Below, piece by piece: positions 30,604-44,400 of a DNA stretch of 64,000 nt. The notes under the pieces were generated by a model. That model was not told the origin of the DNA and did no database searches. It saw only the letters and a list, made by a program, of their open reading frames with translations. This stretch comes from Anthonomus grandis grandis (Eukaryota; Arthropoda; Insecta; Coleoptera; Curculionidae). The first letter of the stretch is position 1; the number at the start of each line of letters is the position of its first letter. Where the stretch lies: assembly GCF_022605725.1 (NCBI RefSeq), contig NC_065547.1, positions 22,671,167-22,735,166 of the forward strand, read 5' to 3'. The translations under genes and the position numbers were made by a program.

Positions 30604-33600
30604 TAATTTTATACTGTTTTTTTTTATAAAAAAAATTTTTTTTAACGGATTGTACCTGAATGTAATTTTAACTGTGTCGTGGTTTTTGTTTTTTGTTGTT
30701 TTAATTTTTGTAACTTAAAGAACATTTATTTTATTAGTGTTTTTTATGTACTTGAAATTACTAAATTACTTTGTTTTATCTCTGTAATTATTTGAATCCA
30801 TTTCAGTGTCCTGAGGATGACTTAATATAAGTCGAAACGTCAACATTTAGGTGAACAGGTTTCTGTTTTATTTCTGACCCCACCCAACAACCCTCCGCAA
30901 TATTGAAGATATTGGGTCACAAACACGAAATTGGAAAAAAAAATATTTAATGTTATGCAATCATTGAAAGGCTTATTAAAATTATTAAAGGAATAACAAT
31001 TTTATGGATCTATAGCGCTTTCTCTATTTAAAAAGGTGCAATAATAACACGAAAGTTGTCATGTTTAAACGGGAAGCAGGCATATTTTTAGAGAGAATTA
31101 TAAACTACTTGGATAAATGCTAAGTAAATATTTTTTTTTATAAACTAAAGTAGGTGTATATTGAAAATATATTTAAATTAATTTGTAGGTATAACTTTCA
31201 TAATTATAATAAGTTTAAATCACTTGGTGCAATGGCTTTGCCAAACGAGCCAAATATGAATAATTTTTTGAAAATTTGTGAAGGATTCCATATCGAAGAA
31301 TTACTTTTTGAAGAATATGTTATTAGATTTCATAAAAACGTTTTCGGGAAATTTTGATGAGCTAACTGCAGATCACCAAGTAGCCTATCTCAAAAGAAAT
31401 ATTGCCCCCAATTTTAAATTTGCTCGTTACTTTTCTCTCTTCCGAATTCAAATGCTATGAGCTAAAGAATTTTAAATTAAATGGGTTTGGCATCGAGAAA
31501 AGAGACTGGATATAAAAACATTAGAAGCCGAGTATTTGTCAAACATGATTTTACCCAATCTTGCCAAGAATTTGCTAAATTTTTAAGAAAGTATGGTTAA
31601 ATCTAGCCAAAAATATTAATAACGTTGAGTGATATTTTATTACATTACATACATAAATGTATTATATAGTTTTGATGTCTCCCACTTTTTAAGAAGAAGG
31701 TTTTATTTAATTTATTTTTTTATATGTAGTATACTTTTTGTTTAGTTTAAGGTTTTAAAAATATTTTTTTAGGTTTGAATTTGTTTCTACTTAATTGTTT
31801 TGTCCTAGAAAAATTGGTCAAAATTTGTTAAATAGTTTCAAAATAAATTATCTTTATTTCAAGTGTTATAAAGTTATGTGTGTTTTATTATATTTTTATG
31901 CTTTTTATGTTAAAATGTCGCATAATTAAGGTGTGACACCTCAAAACAAATTTCGTCCGCCTCTATTTATTTTCATCTCAAAGGCACTACCCACCCCCAC
32001 TTTTCAATTTTTTAAATTTGGCAACCCTAAGTACCAACCAAGCACTTAATAAAGCAAAACTCTACAAGGTGAGTAATTAACTAAGCAGAGATTTAAATGT
32101 TTAAAGGTAATAAGGAAAGGTAAGAATATCAAGCCAGCATTGACCATGGACTTTTTTAAATGGAAACTGCCTATTTTGATAATTGTATTTATTAATAAAA
32201 ATAGGATCCAAAAATCTCATCCATTATTCTCTAAGAGGCCAACATACAAAATTGACGAAAAACAAAGAATAACACAAAGTCCACGGTCTCACAACATGTA
32301 ATTAAACGGGCTACACGTGTTTCGCTCTAGTTAGAGGATCATCAGGCCTAAAATAAAAATACTACTTAAATAAAACTAAAAACTTACATAAAACAATAAA
32401 AAACCTTTAGAAGCCATCCACACACTTCACAGTACATAAATAAACAATAATTTTAAGGTTATAATTGTACAAAGCAAAAAATAAAAAATAAAAAGTGGAA
32501 CGCAACAACATAGACTCAACGAGAATCGAACCCGGTACAATAAGGTTATAAGTATGAGAGTAAAACCTATCGGTTATACGGACTTAATGCTAAAACAACT
32601 TAACACGTTAGCCAATGTAAATTGAAGAAAGTGACTGCAAGGAAAATGTTAAACGATACTTAGCTAAATTAAATTGTTAAAAATTAAATTAGGTTCAAAA
32701 GTAAATACTTCATTCACACACACGAGAACAGGACTCTTTTTAGCTTTTGTAATTTCCATTTTTTCCAGAAGGTCAAGCTTCTTACCTTTAGGGCATTCAT
32801 GAAGCATTTCAGCTCCCACCCCCGGAGAAAAATTTTTCAAAAAGCGCTACGTGTTCTTTAATGCGTGTAGAGATTTTTCTTCCAGACTGGCCAATGTATA
32901 CTGCGTTGCATTTTAAAGAGTAAACTCCCGATTTAGAAAGGATGCCTGCCTTGTCCACTCTACTGACCAATTGGTTCTTTAAATTATTGACTGTCTTAAA
33001 CGCGATTTTTACATTTAGGGATTTAAAGAATCGTTATTATGAACAATATTAACAATATTGTAGGTCAATTTATATTTATTTAAAAATTTGTAACAAATTT
33101 TGTCTATTAAATGAAGGGGAAATCCGTTGTTGAAAGCAATATGTTTTATAACATTCAATTCTTTAGCGATAGCTTAGACTTTCTTCCATTTACATTGGCT
33201 AACGTGTTAAGTTGTTTTAGCATTATGTCCGTATAGCCGATAGGTTTTACACTCATACTTATAACCTTGTTGTACCGGGTTCGATTCTCGTTGAGTCTAT
33301 GTTGTTGCGTTCCACTTTTTTTTATTTTTTGCTTTGTACAACTATAACCTTAAATTATTGTTTATTTATGTACTGTGAAGTGTGTGAATGGCTTCTAAAG
33401 GTTTTTTATTGTTTTGTGTAAGTTTTTAGTTTTGTTTAAGTAGTATTTTTATGTTAGGCCTGATGATGCTCTAACTAGAGCGAAACACGTGTATCCCGTT
33501 TAATGACATGTTGTGAGACCGTGACTTTGTGTTTTTCTTTGTTTTTCGTAAATTTTTAATAAAAATAGGAAAAACTTGGTATAAGGCTACCTATTCCGAA

Positions 33601-36600
33601 TGTTTATAGTTTCTTAAATATTTGCAATATTTGTCTATCGTAAGATAGGTACGTTTCATTCATATGTATTTTCCATCGCTCAGCGACTTAAAGAGTAGAA
33701 TTCTATGAATTCATTTTACTTCGATCTCAAGAAATAAACTTTTAGTTGATATTGAAAATAGCCACGTTTCCTTACATTGAAATAAATACAAAAATCATCT
33801 TTCATCTCGAAACTAATCCGTATTTGTTTGCAGGAAGTGTTTATACAAACTCTAAAAAACTTACATTATTTTCTTTTATTGGAGGCTGCAGATAATATTC
33901 TACCCCTCTATACATAGATTTCACTTTGGTAGGGATGAAAAGCACCTTGGATTTATAGGAAGGTATGGCGGTAATTACAGCGTCCTCGAGAATAGATGAT
34001 TCGTTGCGTAATCTTCGTAATTGTGCGTGTGCTTTTCCAATATTTAAACAAATAACCTGCCAAAAAAAATTTAAAATAAACACTAAATATTTTTATACTA
34101 ATAAATATTTACCAATTGTGACTGTTGATTTTCGCAACTCTCAATAAACACTGGTTCGCCTTGTATAACATCGGAATTGGTATTCGTCTGAAGACCCAAA
34201 AACTTTGCGATATTTGCGCCTTTATTTTTTGTTCTTACGACACTAGGTCGAAGGAACCTTTCTAATACTTCTTTCGCCTATAAAAAATATTTTTCATTTA
34301 TATTAGTTTAGGATAAGGAAATATACGATGTTATTACCTGGTGATCTGAATGGAACTTTACAGATATATTATCGAAACAGACGGAAAATAAAGAAACGCA
34401 TGTAAGATCTTTGATGTTGTCTAAAGCTGAGAACGATATTATTTCTTCTACGATGGACACTTGTAACAAAGTTACATTTACCTATAAAAAGTGCCAGCAT
34501 TAGAAAAAATCTATCTAAATAAAAATAAATCAAATGAGTTTTACGCTAATAAAATAACTGTTATTAGGAAGATTAAAACTAAGAGTTGCATTAATATGTA
34601 AATACAGTATGTAAAATATAGGACATTGATCCTTGCTAAGGTTTCTTTTAAGTAAACCCTTTTGGTAAAGTTGTGAAACCTGTTTACTAAAAAAAAACTG
34701 TGTTAACAATACTGTGTTAACAATAAAACCTGTTTACAAATAAAAAACTAAGTTCTACATTAAAAGTGTCAATTTTTTAAGATTGCCATCAATGCAATTT
34801 AATAGGAAAAAACAATAAACATTTTCGCTATTTACAGTAGTTTTATCCGTACTTGTCAGTTACGTTTTGCTTTTGAATTTGTCTTTTTCTTGGAGTTCAA
34901 TTTCGAGAGGGAAGACTCCGTCTTGATTATGTTGAGACAGTTTTAGAAGAAAATAAAAATGAATCGGCGCGAGAGACATACAGGAATATCTAACTCGATG
35001 GTAAACGAGATCACGAGGTAATTTCAATATCACTCATATCATATATAATAGGTGCAAAACCTACTGCCTCCAGTCTATGAACCACGTCTACGATTTTTGG
35101 AGGATCCGAACTTTTTAGATAATTAGAGATGCTGTCGTCGGATGAGAGTACATTTGAAAAAGATGACTTTGTAAATATGCACAATTATCATTTATATGGC
35201 TTAGGAAATCCGCACTATCGTGTTATTGAAATGTTTACTAATGAAGAGAATTGTATACAATTGTAGCGGAAAATCCGAAATCCCGAACAGCGCCGGCGAA
35301 ACAACTTTATAGTAAATGAAAAGCCGGAGTTAAATATACTTATATTTTAGGTTAACATAAATCCTCACTTTCCGTCAAATAACTGGCAATGGAATTAAAT
35401 GCGAGAAAAACGGTACTAAGAGTAAGAAAATACCGGTAGTGTGCTCCCAGGCTGAGCAGAGTGCAGTAAGTGGTGATAGTGTGCACAGTAGAATGTTAAG
35501 GCGGTTTCTAGGCGACGGAACTTGGTGAATTTAAATTTACAGGCGCAGGGTCAGTTAAAATAATATTACCTACCCTACACGAGCTTTCTTTGCGTAAAAA
35601 GTACCAAATTCAGTATAATTATACTCAGAATATTATTTTCTATAGAAATCCGTAATAATATAGCAAGTATTCAAAATAAAGAAGTTCGTATTAACGAAAA
35701 ACAACTGAATATGTCAAAGGATCCTCTTATAACCATTGTATCGAAATACGAAATTTCAGTTGTTTATCTTGAAAAGTAAAAAAAAATGAAGTGTTCTCTT
35801 GTTTTCCTGTACCACCCGGTATCCAACAATATCAACCATTACAATTTCATTGTACAACCATTGATTCACGTATTAATTGTTGGTTCAAATATTTTGTCAA
35901 TCAAATCATTAATTGAAAATGATTTGATTTACTCTTTTTTTCATACAGTAAATATGATTTAATCAAATTTGAATAAATTGCTATTAACTGATTATCTTTG
36001 AAACTGTACACAAATTCAGCCGCGTGTATGCAATTTACCGGCTATTATCAGAACTAGCAAGATAAAAGTAAAGGGAAACGGAAAGCACAAAGTTAAAGTG
36101 TCCCTAACAAGTACTTTCACAGGGAAGTCAAAAGGTTGAGGACAAAATGAATTAGTAGAATGTAAAGCATGAGGAATCCTTTGACCGGTTAAAAGTATAA
36201 AATGATAATTTGTTTCACTAGATACTTTTTGATCGGGTTTTGCCTTACCAGGGTTCTTGTAAACAATATTTTCTGCTTAACTTATTAATTAATTTTTTTA
36301 ATTGTTTGACTTACTTTGGGCAAAAATATTGCAGTCTGTAACTGCTTTACAATAGTCTCTTCATAAACCGTCGTTGCCTCAGTTCCGGCTATAGCGGGTT
36401 GACATAGTTTAGCCACATTCTCAGTGGTTTTAAGTACATTTACTGAAGTGACCTTAAAAAATTTAGATTTCGAGTTAAAATGTCTTTCTGACTAAAAAAA
36501 AAAAGAAAAAGTAATTTTTTACCTGTCCGACACAAGATGTGTGCAAATGATTTAGCACGGTAAGAGGATGCAGATTGGAAACAGTAGGCGTGAGTGAATC

Positions 36601-39600
36601 TACGAAACGCTGTAAACTCTCCAGAAGCAAAGGACTAATCATTACATCAAGGTCTCCTTTGAGTTTTACTATAACAATCGTTCTTACACCTGCATCGTTT
36701 TGGCCACTTAAAAGTTCTTCTTCTTGAAACGAACCTAAAACAGAACAAACATTTCTTTAGAATTTTTTTTTTTTAGTATTTTATATTTACCTGAGTCATT
36801 TTCTACTTCATCATTATCCCAAACATAGACGTATGGTGAGGTTGGAGTTTTATTTTGATTCATACCAGAATCTGAACGCGAAACCATTTTTAGGGATGTA
36901 ATTCCATTACTCAGAGGTTCCATTATTGGTACAAATCTACTACCTACGAAAATAGAATAAACACAAATTTTACTATTATAAAATAACAGTTTTAAGACAT
37001 TAAAATCGTACCAACGTATACAAGCTTTCCTTCAGAATTTCTCTCAAACATCGGAGCAGAAAACGGGTCTTCTTTTTCTTTATATTGCCAATTTTGACAC
37101 TTTAACTGGCTCAAGTGAGTAACGTAACTTGACATTAACATGGGAGAATCTACTATTAATCGATTAACCTAGAATAATTGAAATAAATTATATTTATTTT
37201 AATTAATTTCTACATATCAAAGAGTTTATTAACAATGTTTATAAATTTTAGTAATTTTCTCATTTTAAATAATTAAATATATCAAGCATTTACGTAAAAT
37301 ACCTCCATACCATTTGATTTATTTCGCTTAAAAAAATAAAGTTACAGTGCGTTTCCTTTATCCTAGGCCACGTGGTATATATTTATTAAAATTGGTATTT
37401 TTTTATTAAAATTAATGATTTCCGTATAAATAAATAAATAATCATCGTATTTTGGCTAATTATTTTATCCTCGTATAAAAAGAAATCGATATTCTTTTAC
37501 CTGCATATGTAAATCGACCAAAGTAAAATCTTCTTGACTTCCCACTGCAGACACATAACTAGTATTACTGACTGTATCATCAGAGCTGTCATTTAATAAA
37601 TCGTTTATGGCATTTTCTTGGTTATCCAGGGTGGGTGTATTATTGCCAGTTAGAATTCTAGGGCTAACAGAACGGTTTGTCGGGTACCGATACGGTGTAA
37701 CTAGACCTTGGACAGTTCTAAAAAGAAAATTGAGGATTTAAGCGAGTAAAGTGAAAATTTGCTTAAAGTTATAAATTTTAGAAAAAATTAAAATATTTAT
37801 AAATAAACATTGCAACAACTTTTATTGACTTTCTTAGGAAATATTGTTTATCTAGGACAATTACCAATACTGTTAATTAATTCCACCTAAATATGATTTC
37901 TATAAATATGATTTATATGTTATTATGATCTATACGATCGATATGCATAAAGTCCTATGATGAAAACTATAAGCAGAAAGTATGCAGAAAAAAAAGAAAT
38001 AAACATAAATCTTTGACACCCTATATCTTGAAAATCAAGTATTTTAGACCACACGTGTATAGGATGACCTGTTATATTAAAAATACTTCACAAAAAAAAA
38101 ATCACCTCGTGAAATATCGGACACTTATTAGATAATGCTCTGTATATAAAAAATAATTCACTAAATTAAGTGGTCAAAATAATCTTACAATTTTTACAAG
38201 TTACATCTATGTGAAACATTTATTATTAATTTTAATCCGTGTTATGTAATCAAACCTATTTTAACTAAAAAAATTATTTGTTTTTTGTAAAAAATTAACA
38301 TTTTAAGGGATATTGCTCATAATTAAAAATAACATGTTTTTACATACAATTATATTTTTATCCATATATTTTTATTTATATATATTTTTTTATTGTTCAG
38401 AGAATGATATGAAGAGTATGAAAGATTTGGAAATTTAATTCATTGTTACGCAAACAAATCAAAAACGAAATAAGGCACACAACGTGTGGCTTGGCATTGT
38501 CTTTGGAAAGACCTCCGTCTGCCAAAATAGATCAAAACGTTTTAGTTAAAATAACAGAAATTAACAAAGGCCGGCTAGCACCAAGAAATGTTTCGGCTGT
38601 GCTTTTAAACATCTTGAAACGAATGTATAGTCGAAATGAGTTTGCTTTTGCTGATTCCAACTTTTGAATATATAGACGTCCGTAGCAGTTCATAACTTTA
38701 CTTAATTAGACCAGTACTTTAAGATATTACTATGCAACAATTATTACAAGTATGTACAAACAAGTGCTATTTTCTACATTATCGCACAATTTCCTATCAC
38801 TGTTAGTTATAGTCGACAATGAGTCGCATTCATTGTGATTCTGTGATTAATCCATTTATTGTGTCTTTGTAAATGTGTTTAGTTAAATCAGTGTTTATAT
38901 TTATTTATTACTCATTAACGAAAATAGTTTAAGTGTACCCATTCACGTTCAGGCGGCCGGCCGGCTTAGGCCGGAAAGAATTTGGCCGGCCGGCCAGTTC
39001 TCGCTACACACCTTTAGTTGGGGGACAGATCGTGGCCTGTAATTCGACGCAAATTGTTAAAAACTTAACGTGTGTACTGTTTTATGGACGTTATTTGCCG
39101 GCCGACCGGCCTGATTTTACTCTAGACTAAAATTTTTACCCGTTTATAAAGTAATGACTAACAATTCAGACTTTACAAAGGAGTTTATTGAAATATTCCG
39201 TGCCCATAAATGTTTATGGAAAGTGAGAGATGCAGTATATGCTAATAGAGCATTTAGAAATAAGGCATATGAGGAGTTATTGCAACTTTACAAAACAGTG
39301 GATTAACATACTACAGTCGATTCTGTAAAAAATAAAATATGAGAAGTGCTTTTCGAAAAGAGCTGAAGAAAGTGAAGCAATCGAAAAGAAGCGGTTCTTC
39401 TCCAGATGATTTGTATAAGCCAGTGTTGTGGTATTATGACAGTCTTTTATTTACTGTTGAGCACAAAAAGTGTCGAACAACTATTTCTTCAGACAGTGAT
39501 CTACAACAAGAAGAAATGCATAACGATGAAGAAATTAATGAAAATGCGGTAAGTTGATACCGATTCACTTTCACTATATTTATGTTTTCTTTATAATCAC

Positions 39601-41369
39601 ATAATACAAAGCCATATTGTTTAATTATAATAAATAGTTATAAATAGTAATACACAATTACCAATTCGGTACCGATAACTACAAAAAATTATCTTGCCAA
39701 GATAGTTTACCGGTAGTAATAAAATAGTTCTTATATTTTTCACGATTTTGTTTTGCATTTTCCGGCACATTTTTATGTAGGAAATTGTGTAGTACGCAAG
39801 CACGATAAAATCAATTTTTTTTATCCATATTTATTGCGGTATGCGAGATTCTGAAACGGTTTGCAAGAATCCCAAAAGCGTTCTCCACGTCTTGCTCTGC
39901 TCAAACGATAGTTAAAAATTCGCTGCTCCGGAGATAATTTTTTTTAAGGGTATGATTTCAATATATTTTCGTTCAATGCAAACGCATCATCTGCTACAAA
40001 TACAAAATTTAAATTACCCGTTGTATTTTGGTTATCTGGCAAGTTAAATGATTTATTCAATAGTTTGTCATGAAAATCGGTGCACTCGAAGAAACCACCA
40101 TCTGATACTCTACCATTGCAACCAACGTTTACATAAACAAATTTATAGTTAGCATTTACAAGGGCCATCAGAGCAATACTAAAATATTCCTTATAGTTGA
40201 AATAGTAAAACCCACTGTTTCTGGGTTTAACTATACGAATTGCACATCTCTGGAATAATTTTTCCCAACGCTTAGGGCGAAATAATTGCAGTAAATTTTA
40301 GATCTTCCATGCTGAGGCCTGTTGCTAAATATCTTAGAGTCACTAACAATCTTTCTTCAGCGCTGATTGCTTGTCGCATTATTGTGTCTTTTTTTTGTAA
40401 TATACGGCTTAACCAAATTTAATGGTAAATTTAAAAGTATTGAAAACAGTCTTTGTCCATTCTAAGGTAATTTTTTAAATCACTGTCGCTTGTTTGCCGC
40501 AGTACAACGTTGTACGTGTGTAGAGAGCGACGATAATAGCCGTACAGGCAGGCCGGACCGTCCAAGGAATGCCGGCCGCCTGAACGTGAATAGGTACCTT
40601 AATATAAGGTAGAAACGCTACTGACCTGTGTTCCGGTGTATGGATTTCATGGTCACTTCTATGCGTCGAAAGACGTAATTTTCCAGTCTCCGGAGCTGAT
40701 CCAGGCGCTTGAATGGTTCTGTGATAGCTTGAAATTCCATTTCTATCCGTCACTATGCTTAACTCGCTTGAAAATTTTTTTCTGTAAAAAACATTATTTT
40801 TTTTTAATATTTAAGAAGAGAAATTGTTTAAGATTGCCTACCTTTGTGGAGGTACACTGCTACTTTCTTGCTTGGGGAAAGCATCTCCGGAACTTAAAAT
40901 AGAATTTCTTAGGCTAGAACTTCTGGACGCTAAATTAATATCTTCGTCTGCGGAGAAAAATGCTTCCGAGTGATTCTCGCTTGACATTGACGTAGTTCTC
41001 TGTACCTGGAATAATATATATTATAATATTAAGAATAATAAGGAATAATAAATATATATATTCAATTCAATTTTAAGAATTTAAAGTGAATTGCAAATTT
41101 TATGTATGTAGCCTATTTTTGTAAAATGACATGATATTTAAGTCTCATTCATGTTCTATTTCATTAGTTTCTTGACTTGGAGCTAATGCAGGACTTTTTT
41201 TACGACAATAGGAAAAGAAAGGGATCACCAAATAACTAAAATTGTTTAAGATTACATTTACTTATAAGTTATATTTTCCTTTTTGACAATTTTAAAAATT
41301 AGACTCCTTTTTATCATTCGCAATCACGCTGGCCATAAGTGAAATATACCACATTCACTCTTTCAAATC

Positions 41370-41443
<74 letters not shown>

Positions 41444-44400
41444 CATCATATAATCATTATTATTATTATTATAATAAATGTTCTTTATTTGAAAAAAAAA
41501 ACATAAGTCCAAAACAAGTTACAAAAAAATGCAAATAAAAGTCCAACATCTTAAGTATTCTGCAGAACGGATTCTGGTCTTAAACATTGTGGCCCATAAC
41601 AACTTAAAAAAAAAAACCTTTAAGTCCCAATCACACATAACGCCCAAATTATGCCAGTGCATCTTTACTTTTTAAGTATCCCCATAAAAAGTAATCGAGG
41701 GGAGTTAAATCTGGCGATCTGGATGGCCATTCAATGAACCCTCGTCTACCTATCCAACGATTTGAACAAACTTCATCTAGATAATTGCGAACGGGTAAAG
41801 CATAGTGTAACGGGACTCCATCTTGCTGAAAAGAAAGGTCACGTTGGTGCAATACAAATTTATCAGAGCAGGGATAAGACGATTTTGAAGAAAGTCCAAA
41901 TAACTCTCATCAGTGAGGGTGTCATAAAAAAGTAAGGTCCTAAAACTCTTCCTTCCACTATACCGCACCATACATTGACTTTTTAAGAATGTTGTGTATG
42001 ACATTCTGTGAAGAAATGAGGGTTTTTGGCTCGCCCAGTATCGACAATTCTGTTCACACGGCCGTTTAGAGTAAACGTTGCTTCGTCAGAAAATATCATC
42101 CGTTTTACAAAATTATTGGTATAATTACATAATTGCTGCATTTGCTCACAAAATTTCGGCGATCAAAATCATTTTCCAATAGCTCTTGAAGTAAGAATAT
42201 TTTATAAAGCTTGAACTTTGCTTTTATCAATACTTTATGCACAGTAGATGGTGATAAATTAACATTAAAAGCCGTGCCTGTGATTGTGACTTTGGTTAAG
42301 CTCATCTTCTTCAGTTATTAAGCCCCGACCAGCTTTTTGAGTATCCCGAACATGCCTGAATTCACGTAACTTTGCTTACCATGCTTTGGCTAATAGGCGA
42401 CCGATCAGGACGAGTTGCATTAAACAACTGAACCACCTCCTTTTGAGTACGTGACATATCGCTGAGACCAATCATGCACAAGATTTCGATTCTTTCACGT
42501 AAACACACATTCTTCTAAAACCTGATTGCTTTGGTGGTAAAATCTTATTAACATTGAGGAATGTATGCATTGAAATGAATGAATGTAAAAATCAAGAATC
42601 CACTCAAAAATTGTAGAAAAAGTTGGTACTATACTAACTGATCTAAACTGGCTTAGATTTGTTGGTTTATTTATTTAATTATTATATTTCGAACGTATTA
42701 AGCAAAATGGTACTTCTTTCTGCTCTAAAAATCGTGGTAGTAATTCCTATGTTATTTTTGTATATTTTTTCTTAAAAAAAATTAATATTCTCAATCTGTT
42801 CGATAAAAGGATGGTTTAATAATTTTTCTCATTTGATCGAAGAGCGCTATATCTAACTAATACTATAACCTACTACTTGTATTTGTTAAATTTAACTTTA
42901 ACATGTTAAGAATTGACTTAAAAGTTAAGAGATTTACGACATATGAATTTTTCTTCTTAAAATTAATAAAGGATCCGGTATTAATATCTTATTCTTAAAC
43001 ATAATATGTATTTTTACATACCTCTTTTAATAATTTTTCTTCACTCGTAATCATTCCACCCAAAGAATGAATACTTTCACTGGCATTAAAACTTTTGGAC
43101 ATAAACTGCGGAGTCACTATTACTTCATTGGATTTTCTTCCATTTTCTTCCCTTTTGATGACAGATATGTCAGTTTTAACTTCATCACTTTTAACATCTC
43201 CATTGTTATGGGTGAAATAATCCACAGCCAATTTGGAATCTGATACGGAATTTTTTGGAAGCAAATCTGACGTCTCAGCTACATTCAGTTTTGTTTTATC
43301 CGAGTTTAGTTTTGAATCGCTATCCAATTTTGTGGGAAGATTGGATGGACTACTATCAATGAGACGGGAGTATGGTACTTCCTTCACTATAGAACTTCTA
43401 AAAAAATGGTTATACAAATTTAATTTCTTAAAACCGATATATTTTAAAAACTCACTTTATCGATGTAGAAGAGAATCGCCTATTACTTTTTCTATCAATA
43501 GCACTAAGAGGACTACTAAGTTGTATTCCTTCTTTTTCAACAGACTTTTCTCTTTCCAAAGTAGATATTTTTGAGTTCGATGCATTCTTAAAACTCGACC
43601 GTTTGAGAGTATCCTGGAGCGTTATCTCGCCAAAAATGTAAGGTGGCGTACGGAATATTAAGGAGTTTTCGTGGAGGATGCTCTGTCCGTAACCTGGGTC
43701 TCGGCCGGGTTCATTGACCCTAAAATTTAAATAATTATTAATTTATTAATAATATAATTTAATAATTAATAAAAGAAAGACGAGATATAATAAATTAGAA
43801 GTAAAATGGTTATTCCGAGACATAAGAAAATCTTTCTAACTTATCGATGATGGCTTGCAGGCTGATTTCTGATATTAACTGCGACTGTATATTAACATTC
43901 AATCGTATTTTTGTGATGCTTATTATATGTATTTCAAATTGTAGATTCTTTCTTATAAATATCAAGCTATTAATTATCCGCGATTATTGGGTAGATTAGG
44001 ATGCCCCCCTTCCCCAGTATCAAACACTATTTGAAATCAAGACTATGATTTTCCACCTGTGAAAAGATTTTTTAAGAGGGATATTGTAACTCTCCAACAA
44101 AAAAAAATCGGTTTATTATTATGTCACTTTATTCTATGAATTTTGTACCATTTTGCCCCAATATTTACGACTTTTGCACCGCTACCAGAAACAGCCCCCA
44201 TATTGTTATACACAAACTAAATTCCAAAGAAGAACAAAAGGATACATTATCAATTATAATAGTTGCCTAGAATATCATAACAATATAAGAAAAAATACAG
44301 GATGCGTCAGCAAGGCGTACGGCTAAAATAGCGCCTAAACTATACCGAGTGAAAAAAACCGTGACAAAGTTAAAAGATTGACAAAAATCTACAAACTAAA

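Larger units (their letters stand above)
28511..30943 (+). mobile_element. Penelope-like element, copy 2, inserted in hAT
   Basis: An inverted terminal repeat (about 28511-28850) precedes a 5'-truncated reverse transcriptase/GIY-YIG frame (28950-30236), and a direct repeat follows (30496-30943). Inverted plus direct repeats around a truncated body are the typical Penelope layout. The repeats are closely similar, pointing to a fairly recent insertion. Confidence 0.88.
27385..32029 (+). mobile_element. hAT transposon interrupted by a Penelope-like element
   Basis: The ends are TAGGGTTGCC (27385) and GGCAACCCTA (to 32029), flanked by a perfect 8-bp target duplication agtaccaa (27377-27384 and 32030-32037), the classic hAT footprint. 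Internal coding remnants are a BED-type zinc finger at 27950-28100 and a C-terminal region at 31190-31600. A Penelope insertion occupies 28511-30943. Without it the hAT would be about 2.2 kb. Confidence 0.92.
32170..33567 (-). mobile_element. Second Penelope-like element with inverted terminal repeats
   Basis: Two inverted repeats of about 370-450 bp (32170-32625 and 33194-33567) enclose a short piece of Penelope coding DNA on the minus strand. Each arm holds a hammerhead-like core and a tRNA-like block. The family differs from copies 1 and 2 (another stem II and repeat sequence). Confidence 0.8.
38932..40598. mobile_element. PIF/Harbinger element with two convergent genes
   Basis: The terminal inverted repeats share ATTCACGTTCAGGCGGCCGG (from 38941 and, inverted, to 40592), are GC-rich and stand out sharply. 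A 3-bp TTA duplication (38929-38931, 40599-40601) fits Harbinger. Inside are a MADF-domain gene on the plus strand and a DDE transposase on the minus strand, the standard two-protein set. Both are broken. It sits in the intron 25 bp from the exon 8 donor. Confidence 0.88.

Noticed and set aside
33227..33296. A functional tRNA gene
   Set aside because: Boxes A and B are present but the acceptor stem does not pair and the T stem has mismatches; it is duplicated in both arms of a retroelement.
38443..38667. A 74-residue plus-strand gene inside the intron
   Set aside because: No family recognised, no splice or promoter evidence, and opposite to the host gene; kept only as unassigned DNA.
40475..40753. 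A 92-residue minus-strand protein starting MTDRNGIS
   Set aside because: The first part is exon 8; the frame then runs through a splice donor into the Harbinger TIR, so the full frame is not a protein.
41370..41478. CRISPR-like or satellite array
   Set aside because: The unit is three bases; it is a simple microsatellite.
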